From Climacium dendroides (lineage: Eukaryota; Streptophyta; Bryopsida; Hypnales; Climaciaceae), in contig OX467086.1 of the NCBI GenBank assembly GCA_950106755.1, forward strand, positions 15,208,001 through 15,272,000: DNA of 64,000 nt, read 5' to 3'. The notes under the pieces were generated by a model. The model made no database searches. It worked only from the letters and a program-made list of their open reading frames with translations, and was not told where the DNA came from. Position numbers and translations under genes: made by a program. Of the stretch, positions 36,530 through 48,343 are shown piece after piece; positions within the stretch are counted from its first letter, which is position 1; each line of letters begins with the position of its first letter.

Positions 36530-37434
36530 TCATTCTGCCGACGACACCAAATGCTTGGCTAGCTCTAAATCAAGCTTTTGGCGTGGAAGCATGCTTACCA
36601 GGACATTGTGGCCGGCGCTGCATTCCACGTTGGGCTCGGCCTTCGGTTTCTGCAACTGCTTCAAAATCTCCTCAGCACTGCTGGTGGTGAACGCTCCGCC
36701 CTCTTCCATGTTGAGCGCCTTCACCACGCCATCGTCCACCAGCATGGAGTAGCGTCTCGACCGCACCCCCAGCCCCACAGGCTTATCACTCAGATCCACA
36801 GTCGCGCCCAACGCCTTAGTAAAACTGGCCAAACCATCAGACAGCAGCAACACTTTGTCCCCCACGTTTTGATGCTCACCCCACGCGCGCATCACGAACG
36901 CGTCGTTCACAGACACGCACGCCAGCACGTCCACGCCCGCGTTCCGAAGCTCCTCCGCTTTGGCAATGAACCCGGGCAAATGCTGCGTTGAGCAAGTGGG
37001 CGTGAACGCACCAGGCACCGCGAACAGCACCACCTGATAAAGATGTAGTGACAGAGTCCGTCCTAAGATGCTTAACATAAAGGCTAAATCTAATTAGGCT
37101 GACTCTACATGGTGTAAGGCCAGCTAATTAGCTAGGTGAGGAGGGATATAGAATTCCCAACACCACGTACCTTCTTGGCGCGCGTCAAATCGGACACTTT
37201 CACGCTGTGCACGTTGCCCTCCTTGTCGAAGTAGGAGAGGCTCGCATCGGGAAGCTTCGCGCCCTCTGTGATGGTGCACGCCGAACGGGCGGAGCCGCAA
37301 CCATTTGGACGCAAAAGCTTTACGCGGCTAGCGCCCCAAACGCTGCTCTTCCCAACCTCGTACCGCACTGACGTCGCCATCGCCACTGGATTCGCACCAG
37401 CAGCCACCCCAGCGACTGCTGATGCGCTCTGCAT
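36530..37434 (-). CDS. PRXIIE: plastid-type peroxiredoxin II (PrxIIE-like)
   Basis: Two exons, 37434-37171 and 37033-36530, join in phase 0 (AAGAAG|GTACGT donor, TATCAG acceptor) to give 255 residues. The enzyme reduces peroxides using glutaredoxin or thioredoxin as electron donor. The peroxidatic Cys102 lies in VPGAFTPTC and the resolving Cys127 in [12 protein letters not shown], the type II spacing; [19 protein letters not shown] sequence ([15 protein letters not shown]) is also conserved. The first ~60 residues are Ser/Ala/Arg-rich like a chloroplast transit peptide. An in-frame ATG at 37653 would add 73 residues, also Ser/Arg-rich. The C-terminus runs about 35-40 residues beyond the usual end near [10 protein letters not shown]; a strong GTAAGC donor at 36598-36593 suggests that part of this tail may be intron read-through. 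No further exon was recognised downstream. Confidence 0.9.
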
Positions 37435-39420
37435 CCCGAAACAGCGCAATTGGGCCCGCGACAGGAGAAGCAAGGGCTTCACTACGGAAGTTGCCAGCTT
37501 TCTCGATTGACGGGACGATCGAGAGATCGATGAGATCGGTAGAGCTTGCAGGTCGCAATTGTGCAACTGGAGCGATTGATTGTTTGCAATTTGCCGCGAT
37601 TGAAGAGTGATATGACGGTCTAATGTCGATCGATCAATTGGGATCATTAGCATTGAATTATCGCGTTGATCGCCTTGATCAGTCCCGCGCGAGAGGTGTT
37701 TTCACAACGAACTGGGTACGTAACTGCCTCATATGGTGGATGAATGGAGAGCCGATGGTGGCTGGTTTCGCTTTCGTTTTCCTCGTTGGTACGAGTGCTA
37801 TGACTTCAACGGGGAATGTGTAAAATCCAGAGATGGACGTCTTGGTGGGTGTGGCAAAGGCCCTTCAGACTTTTTAGTGTTCTAGAATCCAAGGCATCAC
37901 CCTCAATTGTAGGAAAACCAATTTTTGTTCACACTTAAAGTAGGGCCATTCAGAATATCTGAACATTAGGTTGATAAGTGATCCCAACACTAGTTTATTG
38001 AATTTAGTACAATATACTACCTAGTTTATGAAATTTAGTGCAATATGCTACCTTCAAGACAAACATGCATCAACTTTGGTTACTTTGAGAGTGAGTATTA
38101 TGAAAAAAAAAAATAGAAAAGAAAGGATTTTGCAAATTCTGAAGGATTATTGGGAGTACTATAACACAAAACTAACTAAACAGATGTTAATTTCAATGTG
38201 GAGGAAGTTGCAAATTGGCTATCAAATTCTATAGGTTTATTGCAGTTTTGGCTAAAATGTCTCCATTATAAACCCTTTTGGCTAATATGTTTCCATTATA
38301 AGCCCTTTTTTAAATGTACTAGTAGTGAAAGAATTTTTTTGGTAGAAACTCAACTAATTTTAGCTAATTTAGGGATTGTTGGTGCTATATATCTCATCTT
38401 TATTGTTATTTTCATCTTTGCCATTATGACCCAAATGTTGCCAAAGATTGCTTTTCAATACTTGGAGTACTTGCTAATTTATGCCATTGCCCTTCCTTTC
38501 CATACAGAAAAATTTGAACAATTATGTAACACTATCAATAACTATGCCCAAATACCAATATTGCAAGCCTCTAGTATGGAATCCATGTAGTATTGAGCAC
38601 TACATAGCACCACAAATGCAAATCCCTAATCTAGTAGTACTAGCTACCATCATAACAAGTTGCTTCATAGCACCAAGTGAGAAGAGGGCTCACATTAACA
38701 AAATTAGGTAGTAAATAAAGCACCCGTTTAAAAGTTGAAAATTAATTGGAGAAGTTAATCTTCTTGAAATATTTTTCAATAAATTTTCTTTGAAAAACAA
38801 ATGGAATTAATTGGCATCTAATCCACGTTATTTCATATTTTTGGATGGAGCTTCGTAGAATTAGTTATGAATTTTTGAAGTTGAAGCACAATGATAACAG
38901 AAAAGTGTTCACCTCTTAAAATGTACACTATTTGTACATTGTGATGCAATGAGAAAGCAAAATGTACCTCTACATTAGAAGATGTTTTTAGAGCTTTTAA
39001 GTACTTTACACCACATTCACAACATCCACCATATGAACAATTGAGTGATTTGGAATTGAGTTACCAATCATTTCAATTCCTTTAAGTTGATGGTATTTCA
39101 TTACTTTGATACTTTTCAAGAGACTTGGTCTAAAACAAAAATCACCTATACTTGTCCTTATTATAGACATATAGACATATGTTACAATTTTAAATTTTTA
39201 GAGTTGTAATCACCTCTATTGAATAAAATTGACAACCCATCTTGTTAAATTTATATTTTTGTTTGATGTTAATACTTTAATTAATGTGCATTTTCCAATT
39301 GCCACATGGATATTTATGGAATAATTTGAGTTCATCAAAGTGTAAAATCCATTATAATTATCAAAATTCAATATGCAACCTTGAGGCCTTACAATTGGCA
39401 TGTGTTGGCTCTGCAACTCT

Positions 39421-39645
39421 TAATCCTTAAGTGCTCCAATGTTCATATTCTAGACGATGAACAAAGGGCTTGCACGTACTGTTGAGTCCAACTAATTTCT
39501 CATTCATCCAATGTAATACTTGAATGTTGAAAAGACAACCTTATTTGATGACCGATTTCATGAAATTACAATAAATGATATTTTTGTATAAAGATATAAG
39601 CAAAATGTGCCAAAAATTTGAAAAAGAATTGAGGCATTTAAGGAT
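39421..39645 (+). mobile_element. TTAA-associated element related to 27088-27295
   Basis: Begins TTAATCCTTAAGTGCTCCAA and ends GGCATTTAAGGATTATTAC, so CCTTAAGTGC and GCATTTAAGG form short inverted ends. The interior (TCTAGACGATGAACAAAGG, TCTCATTCATCCAATG, TATAAGCAAAATGTGC) matches DNAAF11 intron 3. Its length of about 225 bp is like the 223-bp TTAA family. Confidence 0.55.
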
Positions 39646-40439
39646 TATTACAGCAAGCCTTCCAAAGCTATTCTAAATTGTGAATACAATGGCATCTGTT
39701 TATGTAGTTTACCAAGCAACTTGTTCCAAATTGGCAAATGGTATCAAAATGGATTAGTATTTTTTTGTTTTTGTTTTTTAAACAAAATGGTCAATTTCCA
39801 TTTCGTAGTGAGCTACCCAAAATCACTATGTTGCCAGGAAAACAGTCCTTTACGGGTTAAGCTGATCATTTGAACTGGCACAGGGGAGAATGCCATCGCA
39901 CCGGAATGTTTCGGGAGACGCAATGATGTACAAAGGAATTTAAAATGTAGAGGCGGTTCCAACCCAATCATGTGCCGTAGGCAGCCCTTGTAGGGCCAAA
40001 GGAGGGATTGTTGCAGTTCTGGCTCCAGGCAAGTTGAAAGTTGAAACTCATTATTTCACTTTGTCAAATGAGTGAGAACCTTCCTACTCTCTGAAATTTT
40101 GGGAATGAAAAATGTGAGAATTGTGAGCTTGGCTTGCCTTCCGACAATGAATACGCCGGCCGCCTCGAGTCAAAATGGCTCTACACACCTCTACACTGTA
40201 ACTAAGGACAATCATAGCAAAGGGGTAGCCATTGCAAATGATGGTTCGTTGCTCGTGAAACTTGAACCTTTAAAGGTGAACTACCAACGTTTATTTGGAT
40301 GTCATATTATGACCTTTCAAATATAACACCACACAAGTAATACACCACAATTCACACAGGTAATATAGTTTCTCGTTTTTGAGGTTTCTCGTGTTGTAGC
40401 TTATTGTCAAGGTGCCTAATAATGATTCAAATTGGGAGT

Positions 40440-40735
40440 GCCATGGAGATTTATTTTTTTTCATTTTTATGAAGTACTAAAGTGGCGATATAAAATGTTA
40501 GTGGTGCTCCAAATCTCAACATCCATCCACATATTGGATAGAAAATATCACATTAGCATATATCACATATCCATAATTATGTTTTCATCCACAATCTAGT
40601 GATGTCATCCTATATTTCTTTTAATTTAAAGTTTTCTAAAAAAACTTCATGATTTTTTGACATTTTTAGCCAAATTAATTTTTTTGGGTGCAATCTAGCA
40701 CTATAAAGCCCAAAAAAAGCCTTGGTGCCATGTGT
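40440..40735 (-). repeat. inverted copy of the insert at 20370-20660
   Basis: Read on the minus strand, this segment repeats the interior of the 20.3 kb element: TAATTTGGCTAAAAA, ATCATGAAGTTT, GGATATGTGATA, GCTAATGTGATATTTTCTAT and CCAATATGTGGATG occur in the same order. The block is bounded by GTGCCAT/ATGGCAC-like sequence at both sides. It appears to be a separate small transposon family. Confidence 0.6.
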
Positions 40736-41372
40736 TGTCAGATTTGGCTCAACCTAAAGACAAGCATTTGTCACTCATGTATACCTCAACTTATGCACCT
40801 TCTATGTCAAATACACAAGAAATTTTAATATCAAGGTTTAAGCATTCTTCTACTACCTTACAACTTCTATTTGCTAATTGTTGTACAATTAGTGGCATGG
40901 GATCACCTTACAACCAGTACTTGAAGGTAGGCAAATGTAGACAATGCAAGATATTCCAAGTCTCTAAACTCTTTCTTTGACTCACTGTTGACATGGGTAA
41001 ATGGAGACACGCGCAACACTGCTGAAGAACATAATGAAATCAGGAAGCTTTCCACAAGCTTTGTTATTGCCTCAAATTCAATGCACACATGGTTGCTTGA
41101 AGCAGTCTATCTACAGTACAAGCTCTGTTTCCCCGGCCAGAGTCATACTGCGCTAGCTAGCAAAGAATTACCTACACACTCCACACCTAAAATTCGACTG
41201 CTCACATCCGACAATCATCCTCAACGAATCATCAAATCAACAGGATGTTAATGTGCATGCTTGTTAGAGCTGCTCTCGGATGTTATTCACAATCATCAAA
41301 AGCTACCGATCATTCAACAAATGCCACCCCAACCATAACCAAAAGAATCCATTGAAAAAACTTGACAGGAGC

Positions 41373-43573
41373 TTAACCAAGCTTGACCCATGCGGCGTTG
41401 CCAACTTGGCCATCCGCCACAGGGAAAAGCATGTAGTAGCCCGCGGGAGCAATTACTGCGCTGGGAGGCGCTTTGGATGCCACCGTGACGCCGCCAGCCC
41501 CCGCGACCGGGGCACCCACTTCCAATTGCAGCAGACGCTGGCCCTGGGCGAACGAGTGCGTGACGAACGGCGCGCTCGCCAAGTTCAGCTCGTAGTACTT
41601 CGCGCCCGCGGCTTTGATAGTCGCGGTGAAGCCCGCGCCGTACTTGAGCGCGCCAGGCGCGGCGGCGAAGTTGGGCCTGTTGGCGCCCAGGTACGGCGGG
41701 GAGAAGGCTTCGATGCGAAGCTCCGTGGGCAGGTACCCTGCCAGTGTGTAGAACTGGTGGGTGTTGGAGCCCGCGACGAGGATGCGGCCGTCGGGGAGGA
41801 GATTCGCGGTGGAGTGGTACACGCGAGGGATGGCGGTCCCGGCCAAGACTTGGAAGCGCGCGCCGGCCGCGGCGTTGGGTTTGTACAGGTTGGGGTTTTT
41901 CACGGGGTTGTCGGCGTTGCCCCAGCCCTGAGCGCCTCCCGCCGCGCCGTTGATGATGAGCACGTCGCGAGTGGGGAGAAGGATCATGTCGCCCATGACG
42001 CGGCGCGACGGCATCATCTCCATGGCCCAGCCTGGGGCAGCAGACAGAGGAGCCAGGCGTCCGCAGCTCTGGGAAGCGGGCTGGCCCGCGGGGTTCGAGA
42101 ACGCGCCGAAGGCGGCGCCACCGCAGACGAGAATCTCAGCGTTGCCGAAGTCGGCCCCGGCAGACAAGGGCAGCATCACGGAGCTTCCGCCGGAGGGGTA
42201 GTTTCGGGGTTCGCCGGGGATGGTGGGGAAGTCCTTCACGGCCGTGTTGGTCTTCCAGTCGTACAGACAGGAGTCGCGGTTGGCGAAGATGAAGAGCTGG
42301 TCGTTGGGCAACAAGTGCACGAAGGGATACAGATTGTCCATCTGGGCATCATTGGTCTGTGCACTCACACACGCACACACAGAACGCCATCAGATCATCG
42401 TTCCAATTAATGACCGTTTCTGAATTGCGCAATTCAGCAGTAGAAATAGAAAATGACAGCCAATCCACATTGGAGTGTGCACCAAACTTGGCCAAATACC
42501 ACGGAAAAAAGCCTGTTAAGTAATGAACTACTTCTCACTGGGATACGAATGAGTGGATTCAAGTGCGCGTATAAAGAGATGTCGACCGTACTTTGTAGAG
42601 CAGGGGGAGTTCGTAAGCGCCACGGCCATTGGCAGGAACATACTCCACCGTGCCTTCCCCGCGACCTCCGACGACGATTTGAGTTCCGTCGGGAAGAATC
42701 TGGTTGGAAGCGTACCAGCGTCCGGCTTGCAATTCTCCGTTGGTCTCCACCCAGTCGCAGTCGCCTCCTCCGCATGGATTGAAGTGCCGAATCTGCAAGA
42801 TGTCGAGAACATGAACCTCGAATTCTAGCTTCAACGCATCACAGAGATGAATTCATGAAGGAATGCATTAATTGTTTTGTGCAAGAGCTCGTGATATGTT
42901 ACCAACATGATATATGGCATGATCCCATTACCTTCTTGACGCCGTCGGCATCTCCGCCAGTTTGCACGAGCATGCCATTGCCATCGAATTGGCCAGATGA
43001 GCACCACGTATCGGTGTACACAAACAGCGGCCGGACTTTGTTGGAGCCTGGAGAGAAGAGCGCCGAGTGGGCCGTGCAATCATGTCCCGACGCCTGATCG
43101 ATCAAACCACAAAACAGGGCACCCATCCGTCAATCCAAACTCACATGATAGACTTTCTGCACTACCTCATGAACACAAACTACAGTAACTTGTCAATTCA
43201 AGCTACTGATCCACTCTCCAAGCTCACACCGCCCGAAGGTCCGGTTCAATGGCCCGAAGACGAAAAAGCACGAGTTGTGAAACATATGTCGAATTCATGG
43301 TAGCTAGTCATGGCGAATTTCAATTCGTACCCGATCTGCAGGATTGTCGCGGCAGACGCCTTTAGCCAACATCAATTGCGAGGGGCCAATGTTGGTCCGA
43401 TCCAGCAACACCACGTTGCCGTCATGCGACACCGCCGCGTGCATGGTGGAGATTCCAGCGTTATCCACCACGGTTTCCCAGTATCCCTGCGCTTCCACCG
43501 TCCCCGAGCTCCATGCCAGCATCACCAGCAACCCCGCGAGCCCCAACACCGCCACTCGTCCGCCCAGTCCCAT
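41373..43573 (-). CDS. GLOX: secreted glyoxal/galactose oxidase-like copper-radical oxidase
   Basis: Four exons, 43573-43331, 43093-42932, 42792-42592 and 42356-41373, all joined in phase 0, give 529 residues. A signal peptide (VAVLGLAGLLVMLAWSSGTV, cleavage near EAQ) points to secretion to the wall or apoplast. The order of the glyoxal oxidase N-terminal beta-propeller followed by the galactose oxidase C-terminal domain (AFSPPYLGANRPNF) is complete. The copper-radical residues are present: Cys112 (TDTWCSSG) and Tyr212 (NLYPFVHLL), expected to form the Cys-Tyr cofactor, then Tyr382-His383 (RVYHSTANLLPDG) and His469 (PFVTHSFAQGQR). Family members oxidise simple aldehydes or primary alcohols and release hydrogen peroxide; the exact substrate cannot be read from sequence. 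Nothing in the ORF looks broken. A TATA-like element lies about 200 bases upstream. Confidence 0.93.
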
Positions 43574-43774
43574 GATGCTGGCTCACTGCCACCACTGCAC
43601 TGCCTCTGTCCTGATCCAAGCTCCACCCAAATGGCAGCAAGTGATTCCACTTTAATAGCCAAATCCAGAGCCAGTTGATATATGCAGTGGAGGTGGACAG
43701 GGAGCTGGATGGAGCTAGTGAACTAGCCAGTCAGCCAGCTAAGGTGATGTGAGTTGGAAAGAATGGTCTGCGGG

Positions 43775-43781
43775 TATATAT
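43775..43781 (-). promoter_or_regulatory. putative TATA box of the GLOX-like gene
   Basis: ATATATA read on the minus strand (in CCACATATATACCCG) lies about 200 bases upstream of the ATG at 43573, in otherwise moderately GC-rich sequence. This would imply a leader of roughly 170 bases. Position and sequence are the only support. Confidence 0.4.
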
Positions 43782-43799
43782 GTGGCCATGCGAGAGTGT

Positions 43800-46240
43800 G
43801 TTGAATGATGAGCAGTTGGCGGAATCAGTGCAGCAAGCGGGACTTCTGTGGGAAGGAAGTGAGTGAGTGGCGTGGGTCCATGCTCGGATTGCACTACACT
43901 GCGCAACGTACACTGATCTATTGCTTTGTTGGGGTGGTGGTTGACGTCGCTAGCTTTACCGATTGCGGTACCGGCCAGTGCATGTCAATCTTCGGGCATT
44001 CTTCCACTGGGGCCTTGCTCCTCCACCTTCCAGTGAGAACATTCATTCGTTCATTACCGGCCCTTTTAGTTCTGCTTTGGCTGTCCCACAAGCAGCGTGC
44101 ATCGGTCGGTTCTGTTCTCGTCATCGTAGATTTGTTGTTCGTTCACCACCTCTTCGACACGACTTACGTTCTTGAATGATCCAATTGTGAGATGGTCCAT
44201 TTCGTCAAATTGGCAAGATTCCGGGTTCCAGAATAGTGACATATATGAACATAAAGGTTTAAGATTCAAGACAGGTATGGATCTATGTTTCCGAAAGCGC
44301 GTTCTGAAAGGTGCTAAGGTATTGGGATGCCGCCAAGTCAACGAAATTGTTGCCGAGCTTGAGATTTCTTACTCGTAACTCCAATCTGCGTTCTTGATCA
44401 AAGTTTACGCGCCTTGCTGAGCGCCGTTCGTAGTTCACGTACGTGGTCATTCCAAACTGGAGGTTTGCTTGTTTTGGAAAAGAGTACACGATTGTTGAGT
44501 TGTAAGGATCAAGAGGCGAAGGAAGCCCTTTTTCTACAAGAATGTCGTTGTAATGTAGCCGAATCCCAAGGATGTCCGTATTCCGTCCAAGTGTTCCAAA
44601 CGGAATTATCCAACTTAATCTCAGTAAGGACGTTATTGTCTTGAGTGGAGAAAGGAGATGTTGGGAATTTGAGTGTCCGAGTTGGTACCCAAGGAAGAGA
44701 GTGGTTATGGATGATCACCTTGTTCCTTTTATTCCATGGTAAGGTTGTTTGCTGAAGACAATAAGGCATCTTTGAGATTGTAGAAATGTTTTTTCACTGC
44801 ATGATATCATTCAAGGGTCTATGTCACATTGGACGCAAACCAATCTGGGAAATGGAAAATGAGTTTCGTAAATGGCTCTATCAAGAATTGTCATAACTTG
44901 GAAGTTATTAAATTTGGTTTTCTACCAAATGACATCTTGAATGGCCATTCTAACAAATGTTGGTTAGGCTATGGGGTTTAAAGTGAAGGTTTTTTTTCTG
45001 TGAGTGTGCTAAGATTTGCATGAGTTGTGATTGGCCATGCAAATTGGCAAGCCTACACAACTATGAACCATGCATTGTGTACCCGCTCAGACCACAATCA
45101 ACTCCTTCTAAATGGAGAATCAAGCCAAGTATATAATTTGACCTTTAGAATAGTATTACAACAATACATTGATTTCTTCAGTTTACAAAAATACATTTTA
45201 TCTTCTCCTTAATAGTTTAATTGCAAGAGTGGCCCAAGTATGAGCAAGAGCATTGTCATTATCCCCTCATCGACATCCTCACTCACCATTGCGACTTTCT
45301 TAGAGGTTTATGATTCCCTCTATGACATATATTTCACCCAAATCCACCTTGTCTAAACTTCATAGACCTTAATTTGCTTGCTCTTTTGAGGTAAGTTTCA
45401 CAATTCATCTTCTTGTTTGAGTTTGGCAAGAAGATAAGGAGATTATGTCAATCCTAAAGAGTTAGACGATCCACCAAAGGTTCACATTTGAAGAAGACAA
45501 TGGCTTTTTTCTTGTCATCGTGTAGTAGGTGTGGCTTTTTGAAGAGTGAAGACTCTAAAAGCTACTACTAAGTTGCTTGGCAAGGGGGAAATGACACACT
45601 GAAGTAAAATATGAGCTCCTACCACCACTTGAAGTGCAATTTGTCTGGAGAGGTTGTCTTTTGCAGGTGCATACTTGGGAGGCCCTTGTAGGTATTCAGG
45701 CGTTGTGAGCACCTTTTCCACTGTGCAATCCGCACCTGCAATAGTATTAACTACCGATTGGGGACTAAACTAATCACAGCAAGTATAATGTGAGATCAAT
45801 TCCGGGCTGTATGAAAACATTCCTCCATCGATTGAGGAAGATTAAGGAGCTTGTCGTGGACTTGGACGTGCTGACTCTGAGGAAGGAAAAGGTCTCTTGT
45901 CCTCTCCCTCGTCTTCAACAACTTACAACCCAAAAAACTGCTTGAGAAGCAAGCTATGAGTGCGAACGTCCTTCCCTACTTTTTGTTTTTCTAAAAATAT
46001 TTTCAAGCTCCTTATTTCTTCAATCCACTTTTACGCAGCTTGTCGAGGACGGTGGCTGCACTTCTTATCCTGTTGCCAAATCATTGCTAGCAAGATATTC
46101 TCTGACAAATTTCACTGTTCTGCAAAGTCCAGATTGATTTTGGGTCTTGAGCTTAGAGTTTGGAGTCTGGATCTTGTTGCCAATCTCAAGTACACTGCAG
46201 TCAATGTATGCCCTAACGTAGTGTCCCTCCAGAACTTAAG
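43800..46240. other. moderate-GC intergenic stretch with orphan exon-like sequence
   Basis: After about 200 bases of likely promoter for the GLOX-like gene, several overlapping open frames (44066-44769) lack recognisable domains and continuous exon structure. The only segment that reads convincingly like an exon is 45623-45735 on the minus strand, listed separately. A dead retroelement or gene remnant is possible. Confidence 0.4.
45623..45735 (-). other. orphan exon-like segment, unrecognised
   Basis: On the minus strand, TACTATTGCAG precedes an open segment reading ADCTVEKVLTTPEYLQGPPK and then YAPAKDNLSRQIALQV, followed by a GTAGGA donor. The acceptor, donor and protein-like composition suggest an exon. 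I could not find partner exons with matching phase on either side, nor recognise the family. It may be a remnant of a dead or fragmented gene. Confidence 0.3.
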
Positions 46241-46244
46241 TTAA

Positions 46245-46465
46245 CCCATAAACGACGCAGCGGAGTTTTTTGTCCGATGAATGACAAGGAATTATCGTGT
46301 GTAAGACAGAAATGCAACTATTCATCCTCGGAATTAGGGGTGGAAAGGGGAGATCTTCTACAATAGTTTGACTCCCAATGAATATTTTTGGGTTTTTTTA
46401 ACTAGATGACGTCACACGGTTCCAAAAGGGCTGATTTACACGGTCACCAGTTTGATGTTTAAAGG
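46245..46465 (-). mobile_element. TTAA-flanked MITE, piggyBac-like, copy C (221 bp)
   Basis: TTAA occurs at 46241-46244 and 46466-46469. The element begins CCCATAAACG and ends TTTAAAGG. In reverse orientation its body matches copies A and B: TCCGATGAATGACAAGGAAT, GACAGAAATGCAACTATTCA, CTTCTACAATAGTTTGACTC. Confidence 0.7.
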
Positions 46466-46469
46466 TTAA

Positions 46470-48112
46470 ATGGGTGTTCTACTGAATCCTTTGTAATCGC
46501 TACTTGGAGACATTCAAGTGAGTCCAAAGCACATATTTTTGTAAGTAAATTTGACAAGTGGACGTTGTCCCTCCCAATGTGCATACAAGATAACTGAATT
46601 TTTGAGATATGCTGGGAATGGATTATGGCAGAACCACTTATAGTTGACTACTTAAGCAATTTTGCACATGTTTTGGAGCAATATAAGGCAATGTAAATTT
46701 TATACCATGTAGGAAGATAGAAATTACAAAGATTGCAATTTTTTTGGTAATTTTATGTCAAGAAATGAAATTATCATGCATTTGGAAGCCAAAAGTTAGC
46801 CTACACCCATATCCAACATATAGACTTTTCCAATTCAATCATTCAAGAACTATTTTCCCACTCACTAAAGTAAAGGCACCTAAAAGTGTCAATATAAGCA
46901 ATTCAGTATAGTTGGAGGCACCTTTTCCTAGAAATGTTTTTTTGTAATATTAGAAGGTAAAAATCATGAATATTAAAAAAAAATTAGATATTTTGGATGT
47001 GGTATGTTATTTTTATGATTTTTCAAAGTACCGGCTCCCTAAACCATTGAAACTATCACATACTTAGGTGGACCCTACACCAAAATCTACAAAAATCAGC
47101 AATTAGTAAATCAAGTTAAGTATGTGTCCCTTAAATGCATCAGTGAATTAGAGCTAAGCATTTAGTGGCAGTTTAGGATACAAGAATGGGAACATGGATG
47201 CTTTAGGATGCCTTCACCTTACTTTCTACTTTCTTGCTTACTACTTTAGGACATATGTCATGATCTTATTAGTCTCAACTTTGAAAAAAAGAAAAAATTA
47301 CATTCCAAGCTTTGGTTTGAAAATTTTTCCTGCCTCAACTGCAAATAGATGCACCTACAAGCTGGGTATGGATTCCTGGTTGCTAGAATGGGTGGTTCTA
47401 CCATACTGCAGAGTGCACAATCATTATTTTGCAAAATTCTCAAGTTTGAACAAGTCCCAAATACACTGAATTGAAGTTCAAAGGGGCACTTAAAAATCAT
47501 TTTCAACTTTGTAATTGGATATTTTTGCATAAGTAACCCTTTTCTAAATGCAGTACTAACTGAGTGGGACAAATGGACTCTTATCATATGTATTAGCAAC
47601 CTTTTTTTTCTTCAAGTAAGGTAGTATGGCCTTAAAGCAACCATTTACCGGCCAGGCCCCCTTTTTCAAAGGTTTCCGTGAATAGAAATATTTTTGGATC
47701 ATCTTTCAAAGAAAGAAAAATGGATGTGGAATGTCACACAAGTGGTTTCATATTTTTTGAATCATTTTTGAATTACTTACGAATTTTCAAAGCACCTATT
47801 TGTGACCCTAGGTCTTCCAAAATCCGACCACTTGCAACTTCTAAAATGATTTCAATAAATGAAGGCCAACAATGGGCTCTTGCAATAAATAATGCTTTTC
47901 TCTTGATTCTCTCAATGGCTTGAGTGGTCTATTTAAGGACCACCTACTATCCATTTCAAACCTAAATGTAGGGGTGATTTGAAGAGGCCACTTGCTTTTA
48001 GAGCAAACTACCTTAATAAAATAAAATAAAGTACAACTAGTCCATTTCATGCTAATGGTTCAATCTAGGTGGCAAACATGTATTAACAACTTTAAATGTG
48101 GTGGATGTGTGA
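46470..48112. other. AT-rich intergenic, no recognised gene
   Basis: Short frames at 47194-47469, 47258-47599 and 47678-47923 overlap on opposite strands and show no domain. No intact mobile element was recognised. Confidence 0.5.
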
Positions 48113-48116
48113 TTAA

Positions 48117-48339
48117 CCCTTAATGGACAACAAGGTGACTCTGGAAATCATCAGTTTCTATGACTATGTAAAGCATTGGCTTAAAAAATTGTAAAAGCAC
48201 TCATTGCAAGACAAACTACTATAGAAGACCTCTTTTCTTGCAAAATTCCAATGTTTGATGAATAGTTGCATTTCTATCTTACATAGAGAGATCCTCTATC
48301 ATCCATCGGACACAAAACATCCACCTCGACATTTAAGGG
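48117..48339 (+). mobile_element. TTAA-flanked MITE, piggyBac-like, copy B (223 bp)
   Basis: TTAA at 48113-48116 and 48340-48343 flank an element that begins CCCTTAATGGACAAC and ends CATTTAAGGG, so CCCTTAA is exactly inverted at the ends. The body carries GACTCTGGAAATCATC, GACAAACTACTATAGAAGAC and CATCCATCGGACACAAAACA. It has the same length as copy A. Confidence 0.75.
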
Positions 48340-48343
48340 TTAA

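Larger units (their letters stand above)
37435..41372. other. intergenic between GLOX-like gene and PrxIIE, no gene recognised
   Basis: The first ~400 bases from the PrxIIE start are GC-richer, as expected of a promoter and leader. The rest is AT-rich, with the repeats at 39421 and 40440. Open frames at 38198-38590 and 40072-40326 show no recognisable motif. Confidence 0.5.

Noticed and set aside
36578..36991. 137-codon plus-strand open frame
   Set aside because: It is antisense to PrxIIE exon 2 and has no motif of its own.
41280..42410. 376-codon plus-strand open frame
   Set aside because: It is the antisense shadow of the GC-rich last exon of the GLOX-like gene, whose minus-strand reading has complete family motifs.
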